From NCBI RefSeq assembly GCF_000518265.1, contig NZ_JADG01000004.1, positions 620,001 through 684,000 on the forward strand: DNA of 64,000 nucleotides, in the 5' to 3' direction. This DNA comes from Actinomadura oligospora ATCC 43269 (GTDB lineage Bacteria; Actinomycetota; Actinomycetes; Streptosporangiales; Streptosporangiaceae). The notes beneath the pieces are model-generated. The model did not search any database, was not told the DNA's origin, and was given only the letters and a program-made list of their open reading frames with translations. Positions 63,210-64,000 of this stretch are shown in pieces. A program made the position numbers and the translations under genes. Each line of letters opens with the position of its first letter. Positions within the stretch are counted from its first letter, which is position 1.

Positions 63210-63830
63210 ATGGACGTGCTGAACGAACTGCTCACCTCGGACTTCCGCGACCTGGACCGCCGGGCGCTCGACCTCTTCGCCTCCCTGACCGCCAAGATCG
63301 ACGCGTCCGACCTGGACCGTCCGACGCCGTGCCCGGACTGGACGCTGCACGGCCTCCTCCGGCACCAGGTCAGCCAGGACGAGGGGTTCGCGGCGGCGGC
63401 CCGGGGCGGCGGCGGGGACCTCGCGGTGTGGCGCGGCGGCTCGCTCGGCGACGACCCGCACGCGGCGGTCGTGGCGTCCGGGCGGCTGGTCACCGAGGCG
63501 TTCGCCGGGGACGGTGTCCTGGCCGCCGGGTTCGTCCTTCCGGAGGTGCGCGACGGCGGCTCCTTCCCCGGCGCGCTGGCGATCTCCTTCCACGTGGTCG
63601 ACCTGGTCGTCCACGCCTGGGACGTCGCCGCCACGCTGGGCCTGCCCTGGGAGCCGGACGACGAGCTCGTCGACGCGTCCCTGAAGGTCGCGCGGATCGT
63701 GCCGGACGATCCCAAGTCGCGGCTTCCGGGGGCGTCGTTCGCGGCGCCCGTGGCCGCGGGCGGCGACGCCCCCCGCGAGCGGCTCCTCACCCTGCTGGGC
63801 CGCGACCCCGCCTGGCGTCCCGCGCGCTGA
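63210..63830 (+). CDS. TIGR03086-like / mycothiol-type DinB protein
   Basis: 206 residues. Four-helix DinB/maleylpyruvate-isomerase N-terminal fold: DRPTPCPDWTLHGLLRHQV with metal-type His, and FHVVDLVVHAWDVAATLGLP with the second His cluster. Family members bind a divalent metal and often use mycothiol. ATG 63210 follows AGGGTGG. Divergent from the MocR-type regulator, which may control it. Exact reaction unknown. Confidence 0.85.
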   Translation: MDVLNELLTSDFRDLDRRALDLFASLTAKIDASDLDRPTPCPDWTLHGLLRHQVSQDEGFAAAARGGGGDLAVWRGGSLGDDPHAAVVASGRLVTEAFAGDGVLAAGFVLPEVRDGGSFPGALAISFHVVDLVVHAWDVAATLGLPWEPDDELVDASLKVARIVPDDPKSRLPGASFAAPVAAGGDAPRERLLTLLGRDPAWRPAR

Positions 63831-63857
63831 CCTGCAAATCCCGGCTGACCGGACGGA

Positions 63858-64000
63858 TCAGTCGTCGCCGCCGCTGTAGAAGGAGATCTTCCACTGGATC
63901 TTCTTCTGCTGGGAGCGCAGCAGGCCGATCTGCTCCTCGACGCGGCGGTCGTGCTCCTGGAGGAGCTCCAGCCGCTCGGCGAAGGTCTCCGCGCCGCCAC
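63858..64000 (-). CDS. C-terminal end of a MerR-like regulator (truncated by window edge)
   Basis: The last 46 codons are visible: FAERLELLQEHDRRVEEQIG and a tail QQKKIQWKISFYSGGDD before the stop. This coiled-coil with a short end resembles MerR-family C-termini. The DNA-binding part is outside the window. Confidence 0.6.
   Translation of the reverse strand, partial: GGAETFAERLELLQEHDRRVEEQIGLLRSQQKKIQWKISFYSGGDD

Overview
The window is about 73% GC chromosomal DNA from a high-GC actinomycete. Genes run densely on both strands with third-position GC bias, GTG/TTG starts and many 4-bp ATGA/GTGA stop-start overlaps. Thermomonosporaceae/Streptosporangiales (Actinomadura-like) is my best guess. 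It rests on an LprG-P55 type lipid pair, a WS/DGAT acyltransferase, XRE-DUF397 pairs, a mycothiol-type DinB protein and IdeR/DtxR iron boxes. No insertion sequence, prophage, CRISPR array or rRNA operon is visible.

Layout. 1-4.7 kb: end of an ABC-F ATPase, a NarL-type two-component system and an ABC-2 exporter. 4.7-12.1 kb: a myo-inositol catabolic operon on the minus strand (iolG-iolE-iolC-aldolase-iolB-iolD) with a divergent GntR/UTRA repressor gene. 12.2-22.9 kb: a minus-strand carbohydrate region with a DeoR regulator, GH4 enzyme, secreted GH76 mannanase-like protein, PfkB kinase, binding protein, two permeases and a secreted PIG-L deacetylase with carbohydrate-binding modules. An identical 10-bp operator core (TGTCCTGACA) stands before the inositol operon and before the PfkB-transporter operon, so the two are probably co-regulated. 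23.5 kb: a CAU-anticodon tRNA. 23.7-29.7 kb: lipid genes (LprG-like lipoprotein, P55-like MFS, HSL-type hydrolase, WS/DGAT). 29.7-31.8 kb: MFS-MarR pair with tandem operators. 31.8-36.7 kb: ferric-siderophore ABC transporter and siderophore-interacting reductase around an iron box. 36.7-43.6 kb: small accessory genes, including a tandemly duplicated XRE/DUF397 locus with a relic regulator fragment. 43.6-48.0 kb: acyl-CoA ligase, two overlapping TetR genes and an MFS exporter, each with clear palindromic operators. 48-54.6 kb: DUF2510 protein, phosphodiester glycosidase, tRNA-Asn, GH63-like hydrolase, DUF475 and TerD. 54.8-57.3 kb: efeO-efeB under an iron box, without efeU. 57.4-61.7 kb: YbjQ-like protein, an RpoD-family sigma factor and dnaG with a long Gly-rich linker. 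61.7-64 kb: a MocR/PdxR-type regulator, a TIGR03086-like protein and the end of a MerR-like gene.

The most interesting candidate system is the shared-operator regulon joining myo-inositol catabolism to a secreted PIG-L deacetylase, a GH76 enzyme and a sugar ABC importer. One reading is scavenging of inositol-containing mannosides or GPI-type glycans. That reading is inference. The operators, gene order and domain motifs are read directly from the sequence. All product names are family-level assignments made without database searches.
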